Shown one piece after another: positions 6,905 to 13,667 of a stretch of 22,520 bases of DNA. A program made the position numbers and the translations under genes. Below the pieces are notes generated by a model that saw only the letters and a list, made by a program, of their open reading frames with translations, ran no database searches and had not been told where the DNA came from. Numbering within the stretch: position 1 is the first letter of the stretch; each line of letters starts with the position of its first letter. The stretch spans positions 1 to 22,520 of the forward strand of contig CAYQKF010000082.1 in NCBI GenBank assembly GCA_964417935.1, read 5' to 3'. This stretch comes from NIOZ-UU13 sp964417935 (lineage in GTDB: Bacteria > Planctomycetota > Phycisphaerae > Sedimentisphaerales > Anaerobacaceae).

Positions 6905-7285
6905 ATGGCAAAAAAAACAAAGCGAAGAGTAAGGAAAAATGTCGTCCGGGCTATTGTGCACATAAAGGCGACATTCAACAATACGTTGATTACGATTACG
7001 GATTTGGATGGTAATACGGTTTGCTCGGGTTCAGCCGGCTGTGTAGGCTTCAAGGGCTCTCGCAAAAGTACGCCTTTTGCCGCTCAAAGGGCTGCACAAC
7101 GCTGCGCCAGTGCCGCCATGCGTAATGGTGTGCGTGAAGTTGAAATCAGGGTTAAGGGACCTGGTTCGGGTCGTGAATCCGCCATCTCAGCCCTGCAGCA
7201 GGCGGGATTGCGTATCGCTTCGATAGAAGACGTTACTCCCCTACCGCACAATGGATGCAGACCGCCGAAGCGAAGGAGAGTTTAA
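6905..7285 (+). CDS. rpsK: 30S ribosomal protein S11 (uS11)
   Basis: S11 lies on the small-subunit platform near the E site. The 126-residue product shows the family signatures: AIVHIKATFNNTLITITD, the GFKGSRKSTPFAAQ segment, VKGPGSGRESAI, and the conserved end DVTPLPHNGCRPPKRRRV. The length and order are standard. It lies 54 bases after rpsM, in a gap holding short direct repeats, and 243 bases before rpsD, in a gap filled by a longer repeat. Confidence 0.98.
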   Translation: MAKKTKRRVRKNVVRAIVHIKATFNNTLITITDLDGNTVCSGSAGCVGFKGSRKSTPFAAQRAAQRCASAAMRNGVREVEIRVKGPGSGRESAISALQQAGLRIASIEDVTPLPHNGCRPPKRRRV

Positions 7286-7290
7286 AAAAT

Positions 7291-7490
7291 AAAATCCGAA
7301 GCACGAAACAAAGAAAAGCACGAAGCACGAAATTCGAAATACGAAACAAATTTAAATGACAAAAATCCAAAATTCAAAACATTTTGGTCATTTGGACATT
7401 TGAATTTTGATATTGTTTCGGATTTCGGTATTCGAATTTCGGATTTAATAACAAGCTTATTTCGGATTTCGATATTCGAATTTTAGTATT
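7291..7490. repeat. AT-rich CGAAA-type repeat block with long imperfect inverted repeat
   Basis: This fills the rpsK-rpsD gap. A 24-base unit starting TTTCGGATTTCG occurs at 7416-7439 and again at 7460-7483 with one difference. Its reverse complement resembles the CGAAATTCGAAATACGAAAC stretch at 7328-7347, so the block can fold back on itself. At the centre CAAAATTCAAA (7368-7378) pairs perfectly with TTTGAATTTTG (7399-7409), and AAATGAC (7354-7360) with GTCATTT (7387-7393). No coding frame is supported. It is probably a dispersed intergenic repeat. The rpsD Shine-Dalgarno sequence lies just beyond its right edge. Confidence 0.6.
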
Positions 7491-7528
7491 GAATTATAGT
7501 TTTTAGCTCTTGGAGATAAATAAAAAGA

Positions 7529-8161
7529 ATGGGACGCTATCTGGATTCATCTTGTAAACACTGCCGTCGCGAAGGAATGAAGCTGATGCTCAAGGGCATC
7601 AGATGTGAGACGGCCAAGTGCCCGATAGAGAAAAAGCAGCGCAATTTAGCTCCCGGGATGCACGGGTGGCGCAGAGGCAGAGTAAGTGAATACGGTGTTC
7701 GGCTGCGCGAAAAACAAAAGGTCAAAAGATATTACGGGCTTTTTGAGCGGCAGTTTATGAGGTATTTCCATGAGGCCGAGCGTATAAAAGGCAATACCGG
7801 CGAAACCCTGCTGCAATTGCTGGAAAGACGTTTGGATAATGTGGTCTATAAGTTAAATTTTGCACCATCGCGCAAGGCAGCAAGGCAGTTGATTGCTCAC
7901 GGCCATATTTATGTAAACGGACGCAAGGTGAATGTCAGCGATTATACTACGAAAATCGGCGACAAGATAACAATCAAAGGTTCCGATAAAAGCGTCAAAA
8001 AAGTGAAGGAACAGTTGGAAAGCAACCCGAATTTTTCCACACAGAGCTGGCTGCAATTAGCCCGGGAAAAACCCGAAGCTACTATTGTCGCAATGCCCGC
8101 TCGGGATGATGTCCAGATTCCCGTTGAAGAGCAGTTGGTTGTGGAGTTCTGTTCGAGATAG
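7529..8161 (+). CDS. rpsD: 30S ribosomal protein S4 (uS4), zinc-binding form
   Basis: S4 nucleates assembly of the 30S body and in some bacteria autoregulates the alpha operon. The 210-residue product begins MGRYLDSSCKHCRREGMKLM with C9, C12, C26 and C31 placed as in the zinc-containing Thermus form. It carries LAPGMHGWRRGRVSEYGVRLREKQK and the S4 RNA-binding motif RRLDNVVYKLNFAPSRKAARQ, followed by GHIYVNGRKVN. ATG 7529 has GGAG at 7512-7515, a rather long 13-base spacing. Confidence 0.97.
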   Translation: MGRYLDSSCKHCRREGMKLMLKGIRCETAKCPIEKKQRNLAPGMHGWRRGRVSEYGVRLREKQKVKRYYGLFERQFMRYFHEAERIKGNTGETLLQLLERRLDNVVYKLNFAPSRKAARQLIAHGHIYVNGRKVNVSDYTTKIGDKITIKGSDKSVKKVKEQLESNPNFSTQSWLQLAREKPEATIVAMPARDDVQIPVEEQLVVEFCSR

Positions 8162-8190
8162 CTGCGAAGCAGTTTTAAATTGTTGGTGTC

Positions 8191-8238
8191 GAGTTTTGAC
8201 CCCTGCCGGCAACAAACAGGGGTAAAAATTCAAAACTC
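8191..8238 (+). promoter_or_regulatory. Bulged hairpin between rpsD and rpoA
   Basis: GAGTTTTGA plus CCCCTG (8191-8205) pairs with CAGGGG (8217-8222) and TCAAAACTC (8230-8238), leaving an 11-base loop and a 7-base bulge on the right side: 15 pairs in total. It ends 22 bases before the rpoA ATG and just before its TAGGAG ribosome-binding site. Possible roles are transcript processing, attenuation or binding by S4; none can be decided from sequence alone. Confidence 0.45.
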
Positions 8239-8260
8239 AAAACTTACATAGGAGACCTAT

Positions 8261-9262
8261 ATGCGAGTTACATGGCGTGGCTTGGAATTGCCGACTCGTG
8301 TTGAACAAGACACGAACGTATCGAGCGATAAGTATGGCCGATTCTTTATTGAGCCTTTCGAGAGGGGTTTCGGCACCACTATTGGGAACAGCCTTAGACG
8401 TATATTGCTTTCTTCTTTGGAGGGTAGCGCCGTAACATCCATCAAAGTAGCGGGCGTCAGCCATGAATTCAACTCGATAAAGGGGGTGATGGAGGATGTT
8501 ACCGATATTGTTTTGAATGTCAAGAGTCTTGTCATTCGACTCCAAGGCCAGGAGCCAAGGACAATGAGTGTTTCGGCAAATAAAGCCGGTGTTATAACAG
8601 CGGCTGATATAATTGCTGACCCTGCCATTGAAGTGGTAAACAAAGAAACGGTGTTGGCTACTTTGACGGAAAAAGTGAAATTTGAAATGGAAATGGTAGT
8701 TGAGAACGGTCGTGGTTATGTGCCGGCTTCCGAACGCATCGCTGCCGCAGACAGGTTCGACCAGGAAGTCGGAAGGATAATGCTCGATGCCGTGTATTCA
8801 CCGGTTACGAGAGTGCGCTACACGACCGAGAATACCCGCGTGGGTCAGCGAACTAATTATGACAAGCTGATTCTGGAGATTTGGACCAACGAAACAATCA
8901 CGCCTGAAATGGCGCTTGTGGAGGCCGCTAAAATTTTGCGTAAGCACGTCAATCCGTTCGTACAGTACTTCGAGCTCGGAGAACAGACCGTCGCTGCCTC
9001 TGAGGTTGTTGAAGTAGAGACCCAGGAACAAGTGGTGGACGAGGAATTAGTCCAAAAACTGAGTTTGCCGATTCAGGAGTTGGAGCTCTCAGTAAGAGCA
9101 AGCAACTGTCTTGAATCAGCAAAAACCGAAACAGTTGGCCAGTTGGCGAAAATGACAGAAGCTGATTTACTGAAGATTCGCAGCTTCGGCAAGACTTCTC
9201 TACGGGAAATCAAGAGAAAACTCGCCGACATAGGCTTGTCTTTAGGAATGACCGATATATAA
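8261..9262 (+). CDS. rpoA: DNA-directed RNA polymerase alpha subunit
   Basis: The alpha dimer scaffolds RNA polymerase assembly and contacts activators and UP elements. The 333-residue product has the N-terminal assembly domain (conserved GRFFIEPFERGFGTTIGNSLRRILLSSLEGSAV at about residues 27-59), a linker rich in Glu/Val (about 240-260), and the C-terminal domain with ELSVRASNCLESAKTETVGQL and the IRSFGKTSLREIKRKLADIGLSLG helix-hairpin-helix. The start is supported by GGAG 10 bases upstream. rpsD precedes it and rplQ follows. Confidence 0.98.
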   Translation: MRVTWRGLELPTRVEQDTNVSSDKYGRFFIEPFERGFGTTIGNSLRRILLSSLEGSAVTSIKVAGVSHEFNSIKGVMEDVTDIVLNVKSLVIRLQGQEPRTMSVSANKAGVITAADIIADPAIEVVNKETVLATLTEKVKFEMEMVVENGRGYVPASERIAAADRFDQEVGRIMLDAVYSPVTRVRYTTENTRVGQRTNYDKLILEIWTNETITPEMALVEAAKILRKHVNPFVQYFELGEQTVAASEVVEVETQEQVVDEELVQKLSLPIQELELSVRASNCLESAKTETVGQLAKMTEADLLKIRSFGKTSLREIKRKLADIGLSLGMTDI

Positions 9263-9306
9263 ATGACTAAATTTTTTCAAAACTTCAATGAGGAAATTAA
9301 AAATAT

Positions 9307-9822
9307 ATGCGTCATAGAGTAGCAGGACGTCGGTTAAGTCGAACAAAGGAGCATCGTCTGGCTATGCGGCGAAATTTGGTCGCTTCGCTCATCCAGCACG
9401 AGACGATTTCGACCACGATAGAAAAGGCTAAAGAGGTAAAGCCTTTTGCCGAGAAGTTGATTACGTTGGCTAAGAAAGGCACATTGCCGGCCAGACGCCG
9501 GGCCATTGCCTTGCTTGGAAATCGCGACATGATAGATTACGAGGATGGCCGAGCGGTCAAAACCGGCACGATAATTGGAAAGTTGTTCAGCGAACTTGGC
9601 CCCAGATACCTTGACAGACCTGGCGGTTATACGAGGATTATTCGGCTGTCTTTGAGAAGGTTGGGCGATAACGGCCAGCTTGTTTTGCTTCAGCTCATAG
9701 GCGCCGACGAGAACTCAAAAAAACATGGCAAAACTTCTACCAAAAAACGCTCTCGTAAAAAGCCGGCAAAAAACACCGAAACCGGGCAGACTACAGAAAC
9801 CGGCGACCAGACAGACCAATAA
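9307..9822 (+). CDS. rplQ: 50S ribosomal protein L17 (bL17)
   Basis: L17 lies near the peptide exit tunnel rim. The N-terminal part MRHRVAGRRLSRTKEHRLAM, then RNLVASLIQHETISTTIEKAKEVKPFAEKLITLAK, is the L17 signature. GPRYLDRPGGYTRIIRLSLRRLGDNGQLVLLQLIG closes the conserved domain near residue 137. The remaining roughly 35 residues are a low-complexity tail, first Lys/Arg-rich and then a repeated TETG/TDQ stretch, which makes it longer (171) than the compact E. coli protein (127). It ends the ribosomal block. Confidence 0.96.
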   Translation: MRHRVAGRRLSRTKEHRLAMRRNLVASLIQHETISTTIEKAKEVKPFAEKLITLAKKGTLPARRRAIALLGNRDMIDYEDGRAVKTGTIIGKLFSELGPRYLDRPGGYTRIIRLSLRRLGDNGQLVLLQLIGADENSKKHGKTSTKKRSRKKPAKNTETGQTTETGDQTDQ

Positions 9823-9937
9823 TTGCAGATGGTAGGCAGCGGATAGGAAATAGCGAGAAGTATAAGAGCAAAAAAAACGTGGCTCGTCTCGGCGAAGGCC
9901 GTAGCGGGGCACTAAACGTAATACGAGATATGATAGA

Positions 9938-10354
9938 ATGAGCGCCGATGATTGCCTCTTTTGTAAAATGGTAACCGGGCAGATTCCGGTTGCAAAGATT
10001 TACGAAGACGAAGTTGTCCTCGCTTTTTTGGATATTGGCCCCATAAGTGATGGCCATACTTTGGTGATTCCAAAGCAGCACTTTGAAAAGTTACACGATT
10101 GTCCGTCTGAGCTTTTAGGCCAGATTGGTTCACGGCTCGGTAAAATCGCCAAGGCTGTAGCTGCCGCGATGAATTCCGACGGCTATAATGTATTGTGCAA
10201 TAATGGCAGGGCGGCAGGCCAGCTTATTGAGCATTTGCATTTTCATATAATCCCTCGCAATACCGGTGACGGGCTGTTTGACCGCTGGCCGGCTTATGAG
10301 TATGAGCAGGGAAAAATCGAAATAATTGCCGAAAAGATTCGAAAAATTTTGTAA
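9938..10354 (+). CDS. HIT-family (histidine triad) nucleotide hydrolase, Hint type
   Basis: Hint proteins hydrolyse purine nucleoside phosphoramidates and AMP-lysine-type adducts. The 138-residue product begins with a CLFC pair, keeps DIGPISDGHTLVIPKQH in the middle and has the active-site triad H99-L-H101-F-H103 followed by IIPR. All histidines are intact and the length is normal for the Hint branch. The gene is 115 bases after rplQ and may be read through from the ribosomal block. It could alternatively be named HinT or an HIT domain protein; the substrate cannot be told from sequence. Confidence 0.93.
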   Translation: MSADDCLFCKMVTGQIPVAKIYEDEVVLAFLDIGPISDGHTLVIPKQHFEKLHDCPSELLGQIGSRLGKIAKAVAAAMNSDGYNVLCNNGRAAGQLIEHLHFHIIPRNTGDGLFDRWPAYEYEQGKIEIIAEKIRKIL

Positions 10355-10370
10355 TTTGTTTTTGTTCTTC

Positions 10371-10398
10371 TTGAATAAAACCTTATTTGCAGTATATA
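10371..10398 (+). promoter_or_regulatory. Candidate promoter for tRNA-fMet
   Basis: TTGAAT at 10371-10376 is followed after 16 bases by TATATA at 10393-10398, inside the alternating tract TATATATATG. The -10 lies about 12 bases before the mature tRNA 5' end at 10411, a suitable place for a sigma-70-type start. The spacing is one base short of ideal; using TATATA two bases later gives 18. Confidence 0.45.
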
Positions 10399-10410
10399 TA
10401 TGTTAATGAT

Positions 10411-10484
10411 CGCGGGGTAGAGCAGTCTGGTAGCTCGTCGGGCCCATAACCCGGAGGTCGCAGGTTCGAATCCTGCCCCCGCTA
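10411..10484 (+). tRNA. Initiator tRNA-Met (anticodon CAT)
   Basis: The 74-base gene folds as a cloverleaf. The acceptor strand CGCGGGG faces CCCCGC, leaving base 1 (C) opposite T at position 72, the unpaired 1-72 hallmark of bacterial initiators (E. coli has C-A). The D arm is GAGCAGTCTGGTAGCTC. The anticodon stem ends in three G-C pairs (TCGGG / CCCGG) around the loop CCCATAA with anticodon CAT. The T arm is GCAGG TTCGAAT CCTGC. The discriminator is A. No 3' CCA is encoded, so it must be added after transcription. Confidence 0.97.
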
Positions 10485-10493
10485 TGAAAGCTT

Positions 10494-10533
10494 AGAGATA
10501 ACTTCTTTAATATCAAGGGATTATCTCTTTTTT
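10494..10533 (+). terminator. Intrinsic terminator after tRNA-fMet
   Basis: AGAGATAA at 10494-10501 pairs perfectly with TTATCTCT at 10521-10528, followed at once by a T-run through 10533. It lies 10 bases after the tRNA 3' end. The stem is AT-rich and the loop long (19 bases), so efficiency is uncertain, but place and T-run fit termination of the tRNA transcript. Confidence 0.6.
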
Positions 10534-10979
10534 ATACAGGCGGACTAACACGTTATGAACCCGTGGGGTACAAAAATATACACGAGTTCTGAATCGTACA
10601 AACACTATATGAGCCATTTGCGTTGTTCGGAATTGGTTATGTTTCAAGGTAGTTGGAAGAATCTTCAAATCGTATTTACCCCAACATTTCGTAATAACTG
10701 CTTGCTTTTCTTCAGCTATCCTATAATACTTGTCAAATTGATGTCTGAACTTGCGGTATGGTATCGGTAGAAATGGCGCTTTCAACTCGATCTGGTCTTT
10801 GAATTCGAGCAAAAAATGCTTACAACGCAAATGGCTTTTTTAATTTTGAGCTTCCTAAAAGCGTTGTTTTGTCATATACTCCTAATAAATATGAGTGTAG
10901 CAATGCGGCGAGCGATGGTAGCCGGGATGCTGGAATAAACAATTAAGCTTAAGTTTAAAGTATGAAAGAGGAAATCGAA
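10534..10979. other. Gene-poor gap with a 15-bp inverted repeat (10612-10626 / 10822-10836)
   Basis: AGCCATTTGCGTTGT at 10612-10626 is the exact reverse complement of 10822-10836; the two arms bound 225 bases. Short frames exist on both strands here (minus 105 codons starting with TTG, plus 71 codons), but neither has a ribosome-binding site or a recognisable motif. The pattern could be terminal repeats of a small decayed mobile element. The last roughly 100 bases before the RNA-binding protein gene contain a TTAAGCTTAA palindrome (about 10944-10953) and no clear promoter. Confidence 0.45.
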
Positions 10980-11339
10980 GTGAATATTTATGTAGGAAAT
11001 TTGTCACACCAGACAACTGAAGATGACTTGCGTCAGGCTTTTGAAGCTTTTGGCCAAGTCGAATCCGCCAACATTATAAAGGATAAATTTAGTGGTGAAT
11101 CCAGGGGGTTCGGATTCGTGGAAATGCCCTCTAAGCAGGAAGCGCAAAAGGCTATCGAAGAAATGAATGGCAAGGACTTGATGGGACGCGCTGTAAATGT
11201 CAATGAAGCTCGCCCCAAAACTAACCGCCGTGATAGCAGAGGCGGACGAGGTGGTTTTGGTGGTGGTGGCCGTGGCGGTGGTAGTCGCGGCGGTGGTGGT
11301 CGTGGCGGTGATGGCGGACGTGGTGGACGTCGGTACTAA
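10980..11339 (+). CDS. RRM-domain RNA-binding protein with RGG-rich tail
   Basis: A single RNA-recognition motif fills residues 1-76: RNP2 is IYVGNL at 2-7 and RNP1 is RGFGFVEM near 41-48, followed by the VNEARPK end typical of small bacterial RRM proteins. The last roughly 40 residues are Gly/Arg repeats (RGGRGG, RGGGSRGGGG and similar), a tail usually linked to RNA binding and condensation. GTG 10980 is chosen because AGAGGA lies 7 bases upstream and homologues begin with xIYVGN. ATG 10962 would add six residues (MKEEIE) without a clear Shine-Dalgarno sequence. Members are often cold-induced in cyanobacteria; that role is not shown here. Confidence 0.9.
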   Translation: MNIYVGNLSHQTTEDDLRQAFEAFGQVESANIIKDKFSGESRGFGFVEMPSKQEAQKAIEEMNGKDLMGRAVNVNEARPKTNRRDSRGGRGGFGGGGRGGGSRGGGGRGGDGGRGGRRY

Positions 11340-11362
11340 CAAGCCAGTACCGTCAAAAAATT

Positions 11363-11422
11363 GGATACACGTCACCACACACTCACGTGTGTGGTATCCA
11401 TTCCCCACACGTAAGTGTGGGG
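11363..11422 (+). repeat. Tandem hairpins 3' of the RRM gene
   Basis: The first hairpin pairs CCACACAC (11375-11382) with GTGTGTGG (11387-11394) around TCAC. It is extended by GGATA (11363-11367) with TATCC (11395-11399) across a 7-base bulge. The second pairs CCCCACAC (11403-11410) with GTGTGGGG (11415-11422) around GTAA, a GNRA-type loop. Both share the CACAC/GTGTG stem theme. No T-run follows, so they look more like mRNA 3'-end stabilisers or protein-binding stems than an intrinsic terminator. Confidence 0.55.
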
Positions 11423-11563
11423 GCAATAGCGGATTGAAAGAGAGCCTGCATAGAATAACCAACCTCTTTCGTTTAGCACTTTCAACACGTCAGATTTTCA
11501 GCCAGGCTGGCGGATATTGTCTGGGCAGACCGGCACATTCGGTTTCAATTGCGTTCAGTGCTT

Positions 11564-11626
11564 TACCCCGTTAGAGATTTTTTGCCTTTGAGTCTCTAAC
11601 GGGGTATACTTCTACGGGTATTTTTT
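11564..11626 (+). terminator. 14-bp perfect palindrome, possible terminator or REP-like repeat
   Basis: TACCCCGTTAGAGA at 11564-11577 is the exact reverse complement of 11593-11606, with a 15-base loop that itself starts with six T. A TTTTTT run (11621-11626) follows about 15 bases later, after CTTCTACGGG. The stem is strong and would stop transcription from the RRM gene before the sulfatases. However, the T-run is too far for a textbook terminator, and the CCCCGTTAG core has the look of a repetitive extragenic palindrome. Confidence 0.45.
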
Positions 11627-11885
11627 GTTCCGCCGAGGTATATACCGCATCCGCCGAAAGGCGTCCCCAAGTGGACTGCACGGCGAGCGTTTAGGCAGGT
11701 GTTGGTAGATTGATTGGTTCGCTACTGGTTCGACAGACAGCCCCTGTGGGATTGTACCTTGGATATGGCTGGTATTGTCGTCAAATGCAATGAAAAATCC
11801 TTCTGGTCAATCCTTAAGCTTTATTGTATATATGAGGAAGACAAATGCTGTTTTGATTAGTCCAGAACAAAACTTACAGTTTCAA
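11627..11885. other. Leader region upstream of the sulfatase pair
   Basis: This gap of about 260 bases contains a small CGCC-GAAA-GGCG hairpin (11652-11663) and a GGTATATACC palindrome just before it. An open frame runs in from 11775, in phase with the sulfatase, but encodes no signal-peptide-like or family sequence before residue 38 of that reading. No convincing promoter hexamer pair was seen. Confidence 0.35.
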
Positions 11886-13565
11886 ATGGAGATGACACGA
11901 AGACAATTCCTTAGAAATACATTTGTTGGCTCGGTACCGACGGCTTACGCTCTATCGCTTTCTTGTCGGCCTGCACTCTCAAACCGAACCAACAAACCAT
12001 CGAGGCCGAATATCATTATCATTATGGCTGATGATATGGGTTTTTCGGATGTGGGTTGTTTTGGTGGAGAGATTCATACGCCGAACCTGGATCGGCTTGC
12101 TGCAAACGGTTTACGCTTTATGCAGTTCTATAATTGTGCACGCTGTTGTCCGACGCGAGCCAGTTTGATGACGGGGCAGTATCCGCATAAGGTAGGCCTG
12201 GCGCGGAACGGTCAGAACCTGAGACGAAACGGAATCACTATCGCTGAAGCGCTAAAGCAGGCCGGTTACAACACCGCGATGGCGGGCAAATGGCATCTGT
12301 CCAGAACAGCTCCGCTTGAAGACAAGAAACTGCACCAAAAATGGTTAGACCATCAATATGAGCCGGGGCATCCATTTGCCCCGCTACAAACGTATCCGGT
12401 CAATCGAGGATTTGACAAGCATTATGGCGTAATTTGGGGGGTAATTGATTTCTTTGACCCGTTTTCGCTTGTTGATGGTACAGAAGCGGTAAAGACTGTG
12501 TCTGAGGATTACTATTTTACTGATGCGGTCACAGAAAAGTCAGCGGCATATATTCACGAGTTTAGCCGCTCGGATAAGCCGTTCCTTTTATATGTTGCGC
12601 ACTGTGCACCGCATTGGCCTTTGCATGCACGCCCTGAAGACATTGCCAAGTATAAGGATACGTATAAAGATGGCTGGCATAAGTTACGAAAACAGCGTTA
12701 CAAACGACAATTGAAAATAGGATTGTTCGACAAAGAAAATACGCCTTTACCTCCAATCCAGGGCGAAAGAAGCAAATGGGACGATTTGCATGAAAAAGAG
12801 AGAGCTTATCAGTTCAGGAAGATGGCCGTCCACGCTGCTATGGTTGACCGCATTGATGAGGGTCTTGGGAGAATCCTCAAAGCCCTGGAGCAGACAGGAC
12901 AAATGGACAATACGCTTATCTTCTTTCTTTCAGACAACGGAGCTTCACCAGAAACGCCACGCGGACCCGGTTATGACCGTACCGGCCAAACACGTGATGG
13001 GCATAAAGTCATTTACAAAACAAAAGACCAGGATATTCCCTCGGACATTTTGGGTTCCGAGCTAAGCTATGCCGGCATTGGTGGGCCGTGGGCCAGTGCG
13101 TCGAACACACCGTTCCGCTACTGGAAAAAGGAGTCTTTTGAAGGGGGCTGTCATACGCCGTTGATAATTCACTGGCCCAAAGGACTTAAAGTCAGGTCCG
13201 GGATAATCACCGAAGAAGTGGGCCACGTTATGGACATTATGCCCACATGTTTGGAAGTGGCTGGTGCTCAGTACCCGGCAGAATACCAAGGACATACATT
13301 GACACCTCTGGACGGTAAAAGTCTGGCGCCCATCTTAGCCGGCAGCAGGCGTACAGAGTACGACAAGCTTTTCTTTGAACATATGGGCGGCAGGGCAGTT
13401 CGTATGAGTAATTGGAAGCTGGTTGCCTTGAAGGACGAACCCTGGCGGCTTTACAATTTGACTGAAGACCGGACCGAGACGAACGACCTGGCCGCGGAGT
13501 ATCCAGACCGTGTCCGGGAAATGAGTGCTGAATGGACTCGGTGGGCCGGGCGGGTCGGTTTATAA
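11886..13565 (+). CDS. Sulfatase (arylsulfatase-like), Tat-exported
   Basis: This is a type I, formylglycine-dependent sulfatase that hydrolyses sulfate esters, probably in the periplasm or outside the cell. MEMTRRQFLRNTFVGSVPTA is a twin-arginine signal (RRQFL). The catalytic domain opens with PNIIIIMADDMGFSD (metal-binding D49, D50), and the motif C87-C-P-T-R91 provides the Cys to be converted to formylglycine, then ASLMTG. GKWH and FFLSDNG complete the metal and sulfate site. The length is 559 residues. Longer in-frame starts (11775, 11790, 11832) place nearly 40 residues before the Tat motif and are less likely. ATG 11892 is an equally possible start. A second sulfatase follows 60 bases downstream. 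The substrate is unknown, perhaps a sulfated polysaccharide. Confidence 0.93.
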   Translation: MEMTRRQFLRNTFVGSVPTAYALSLSCRPALSNRTNKPSRPNIIIIMADDMGFSDVGCFGGEIHTPNLDRLAANGLRFMQFYNCARCCPTRASLMTGQYPHKVGLARNGQNLRRNGITIAEALKQAGYNTAMAGKWHLSRTAPLEDKKLHQKWLDHQYEPGHPFAPLQTYPVNRGFDKHYGVIWGVIDFFDPFSLVDGTEAVKTVSEDYYFTDAVTEKSAAYIHEFSRSDKPFLLYVAHCAPHWPLHARPEDIAKYKDTYKDGWHKLRKQRYKRQLKIGLFDKENTPLPPIQGERSKWDDLHEKERAYQFRKMAVHAAMVDRIDEGLGRILKALEQTGQMDNTLIFFLSDNGASPETPRGPGYDRTGQTRDGHKVIYKTKDQDIPSDILGSELSYAGIGGPWASASNTPFRYWKKESFEGGCHTPLIIHWPKGLKVRSGIITEEVGHVMDIMPTCLEVAGAQYPAEYQGHTLTPLDGKSLAPILAGSRRTEYDKLFFEHMGGRAVRMSNWKLVALKDEPWRLYNLTEDRTETNDLAAEYPDRVREMSAEWTRWAGRVGL

Positions 13566-13625
13566 AGGCAATAGACAAAAATAACAAGACTTCTGCAAAA
13601 AATGACAATTATAGAGGAGAAAAAA

Positions 13626-13667
13626 ATGAACCGCAGACAATTCATCAAGTAAGCAAGTTTTGGGACA
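13626..13667 (+). other. Interrupted signal-peptide start of the second sulfatase (in-frame TAA)
   Basis: AGGAGA at 13614-13619 and an ATG at 13626 begin MNRRQFIK, a Tat-type n-region. The ninth codon (13650-13652) is TAA. The same frame then continues ASFGT and meets the ATG at 13668 without further stops. The full reading with the stop replaced would be a twin-arginine lipoprotein signal ending in the lipobox LAIFGC. This shows a broken or recoded start. Confidence 0.85.

Noticed and set aside
7291..7490. CRISPR array in the rpsK-rpsD gap
   Set aside because: Only two near-identical 24-base units, no regular spacers, and the units are AT-rich intergenic text; no cas genes nearby.
10411..10484. 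tRNA-fMet as an integration (att) site for an island
   Set aside because: No direct repeat of the tRNA 3' end and no integrase gene are visible in the window.
10513..10830. 105-codon minus-strand frame and a 71-codon plus-strand frame (10555-10770) in the post-tRNA gap
   Set aside because: No ribosome-binding site, a TTG start for the longer one, no recognisable motif, and both overlap each other and an inverted repeat.
11775..11885. Longer N-terminus for the first sulfatase (start at 11775, 11790 or 11832)
   Set aside because: It would place nearly 40 residues before the twin-arginine motif, with no ribosome-binding site, and would disable the export signal.
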